Source: CAZOYN01 sp964584135 (GTDB taxonomy: Bacteria; Patescibacteriota; Saccharimonadia; Saccharimonadales; UBA4665). From it: a DNA stretch of 6,406 nt. Positions 5,431 to 6,406 of this stretch are shown one piece after another. Where the stretch lies: the NCBI GenBank assembly GCA_964584135.1, contig CAZOYN010000045.1, positions 1-6,406 on the forward strand. The letters are read 5' to 3'. The position numbers and the translations under genes were made by a program. The notes beneath the pieces were generated by a model. It was not told the DNA's origin and did not search any database. It was given only the letters and a program-made list of their open reading frames with translations. Positions within the stretch are counted from its first letter, which is position 1. Every line of letters begins with the position of its first letter.

Positions 5431-6406
5431 GTTAGAGCTACCTGAATAGTGTTAATACTTTCACATAAAGCGTTGAACTCCTGCTGGTCAGCCGAGCTGA
5501 CAATGATTACGGCACAAGCCTTATACCCGTCTTTGGCAGGACCCACCACTTGCCCGGATTTTGCCTTAACCGAGAAATAATCGTATTTCGCAGCCTCTGC
5601 CACATCAGTTATCGCATCAAAAACACCTTCTTTAGTTGGAAAAATTTCAAAGACACCACTATACGACCCGAACGACCCGCCAAGAGCTGGCTTACTACCA
5701 GTAGCTATGGCTATTTCTGCTCCTAGCATGTCAATACCATAACTAGTTTTGTACATGCGTGAACGATACCCGCCAATGCGTGCTCCAATCTCGATGATTT
5801 TAAAACCATGCTGGCTAAAAATAAGCTCTATATGGGCAGGGACTGACCGCATGCCTAAAGCCTTAACTCCCTTAGTGGCAACCGCAAAAGCCTCACGAAC
5901 CAGGTCTTTATTTATAGCTGCTGGCAACTTCCGGGCGTAGATATAGTTGTCGTCCACTCCCTTTTCTTGCGCGCTTGTTAAGTCGACGATGCCCTCACAA
6001 AAGTGCGGTTCGCCTTCACTGTCCACGAAAGCAGCTATTGAGTACATCTTGCCAGATATATATTGTTCCACAATTAAACGCGGCTCGCGACCATATACGT
6101 GGTACTTTTTATAAAGTCCGGCTAGCTTGTTATTCGCATGAAGGAAACTCTCTATTAACTCTGTTTCGTTAGCGCACTTCATAACCAGCAAGCTCTTCAC
6201 CAGGCCAGTCGGTTTTAGCATAACTGGATAACCCAGTAATTTAGTCGCGGCCAGTGCATCCTCCAGAGAGCTTACTGCTCGGTAAGCTGGCGATATTGTA
6301 GGGTCAGCCGCTATGAAAGCCTGGCGCATCTGTTGTTTGTCGGTGCTCATAGTTGCCGATTCAAGGCTTTGGGCAGGTAAACCAAAGTGTTCTGCCAAGA
6401 CCGACT
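5427..6406 (-). CDS. ATP-grasp domain ligase, N-terminus outside the window
   Basis: Predicted ATP-dependent carboxylate-amine (or thiol) ligase that activates a carboxylate as an acyl phosphate. The frame stays open to the window end; 325 codons are visible and the true start lies beyond 6406, so the TTG at 6398 is not the start. Visible in order: the entry segment EHFGLPAQSLESATMSTDKQ (6392-6333), with the DK(x)xMR pattern seen in ATP-grasp enzymes; GYPVMLKPTG with the ATP-contacting Lys at 6213-6215; LIVEQYISGK, the acidic-hydrophobic segment that reads out the adenine; and HIEL followed by IIEIGARIGGYR (Glu at 5790-5792), the metal-binding end of the fold. Canonical enzymes have E-x-N-x-R here; Asn is replaced by Gly. 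The nucleotide loop KPTGLVKSLLV also departs from the usual glycine-rich form. Coupled by ATGA to a glycosyltransferase. Substrates unknown; the closest relatives are likely the generic carbamoyl-phosphate-synthase-like ATP-grasp group. Confidence 0.88.
   Translation of the reverse strand, partial: SVLAEHFGLPAQSLESATMSTDKQQMRQAFIAADPTISPAYRAVSSLEDALAATKLLGYPVMLKPTGLVKSLLVMKCANETELIESFLHANNKLAGLYKKYHVYGREPRLIVEQYISGKMYSIAAFVDSEGEPHFCEGIVDLTSAQEKGVDDNYIYARKLPAAINKDLVREAFAVATKGVKALGMRSVPAHIELIFSQHGFKIIEIGARIGGYRSRMYKTSYGIDMLGAEIAIATGSKPALGGSFGSYSGVFEIFPTKEGVFDAITDVAEAAKYDYFSVKAKSGQVVGPAKDGYKACAVIIVSSADQQEFNALCESINTIQVALT

Noticed and set aside
1..6406. CIRCE/HrcA heat-shock operator, CRISPR repeats, tRNA genes, insertion sequences, TGA recoding
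   Set aside because: No TTAGCACTC-type inverted repeat, regular repeats, cloverleaf or transposase was seen. TGA ends several genes at the expected places, so no Gly recoding is implied.

Overview
The window looks like a piece of a small bacterial genome, moderate in G+C, with dense and mostly overlapping genes. TGA is read as stop (genes ending at 953, 1269, 1690 and 2360), so the standard bacterial code applies. The compact layout, the style of the DnaK and DnaJ proteins, and a tiny one-helix protein suggest a Patescibacteria/CPR lineage, with Saccharibacteria the most plausible. This is an inference from protein style, not from a marker gene or a search.

Region 1 (1-3444, plus strand) is the end of a chaperone operon. 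It holds the C-terminal third of dnaK, four genes, then a complete class I dnaJ. The four intervening genes are an acidic unknown protein, a CutA-family protein and two more acidic unknown proteins. Junctions are very tight: gap 2, overlap 11, overlap 14, gap 13, overlap 17 bases. All six should therefore be transcribed together and largely translated by coupling. The promoter, and grpE if present, must lie upstream of the window.

Region 2 (3441-4211, minus strand) is a soluble coiled-coil/GGDEF diguanylate cyclase. It converges on dnaJ so closely that the two stop codons interlock in one CTAG. A 55-base, very AT-rich spacer (4212-4266) separates it from a divergent 38-codon gene (4267-4383) for a single-span membrane peptide. 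That peptide has a recognisable -10 box and a candidate hairpin terminator of its own. Neither divergent gene has a Shine-Dalgarno sequence, and both may be leaderless or nearly so.

Region 3 (4417-6406, minus strand) is a two-gene unit: an ATP-grasp ligase, cut by the window end, followed by a GT4-type glycosyltransferase. They are joined by an ATGA stop/start overlap. Together they suggest synthesis or modification of a glycosylated surface or secondary compound, but the substrate cannot be read from the sequence.

No rRNA, tRNA, CRISPR array, insertion sequence or long repeat was seen. No stretch longer than 55 bases lacks a gene.
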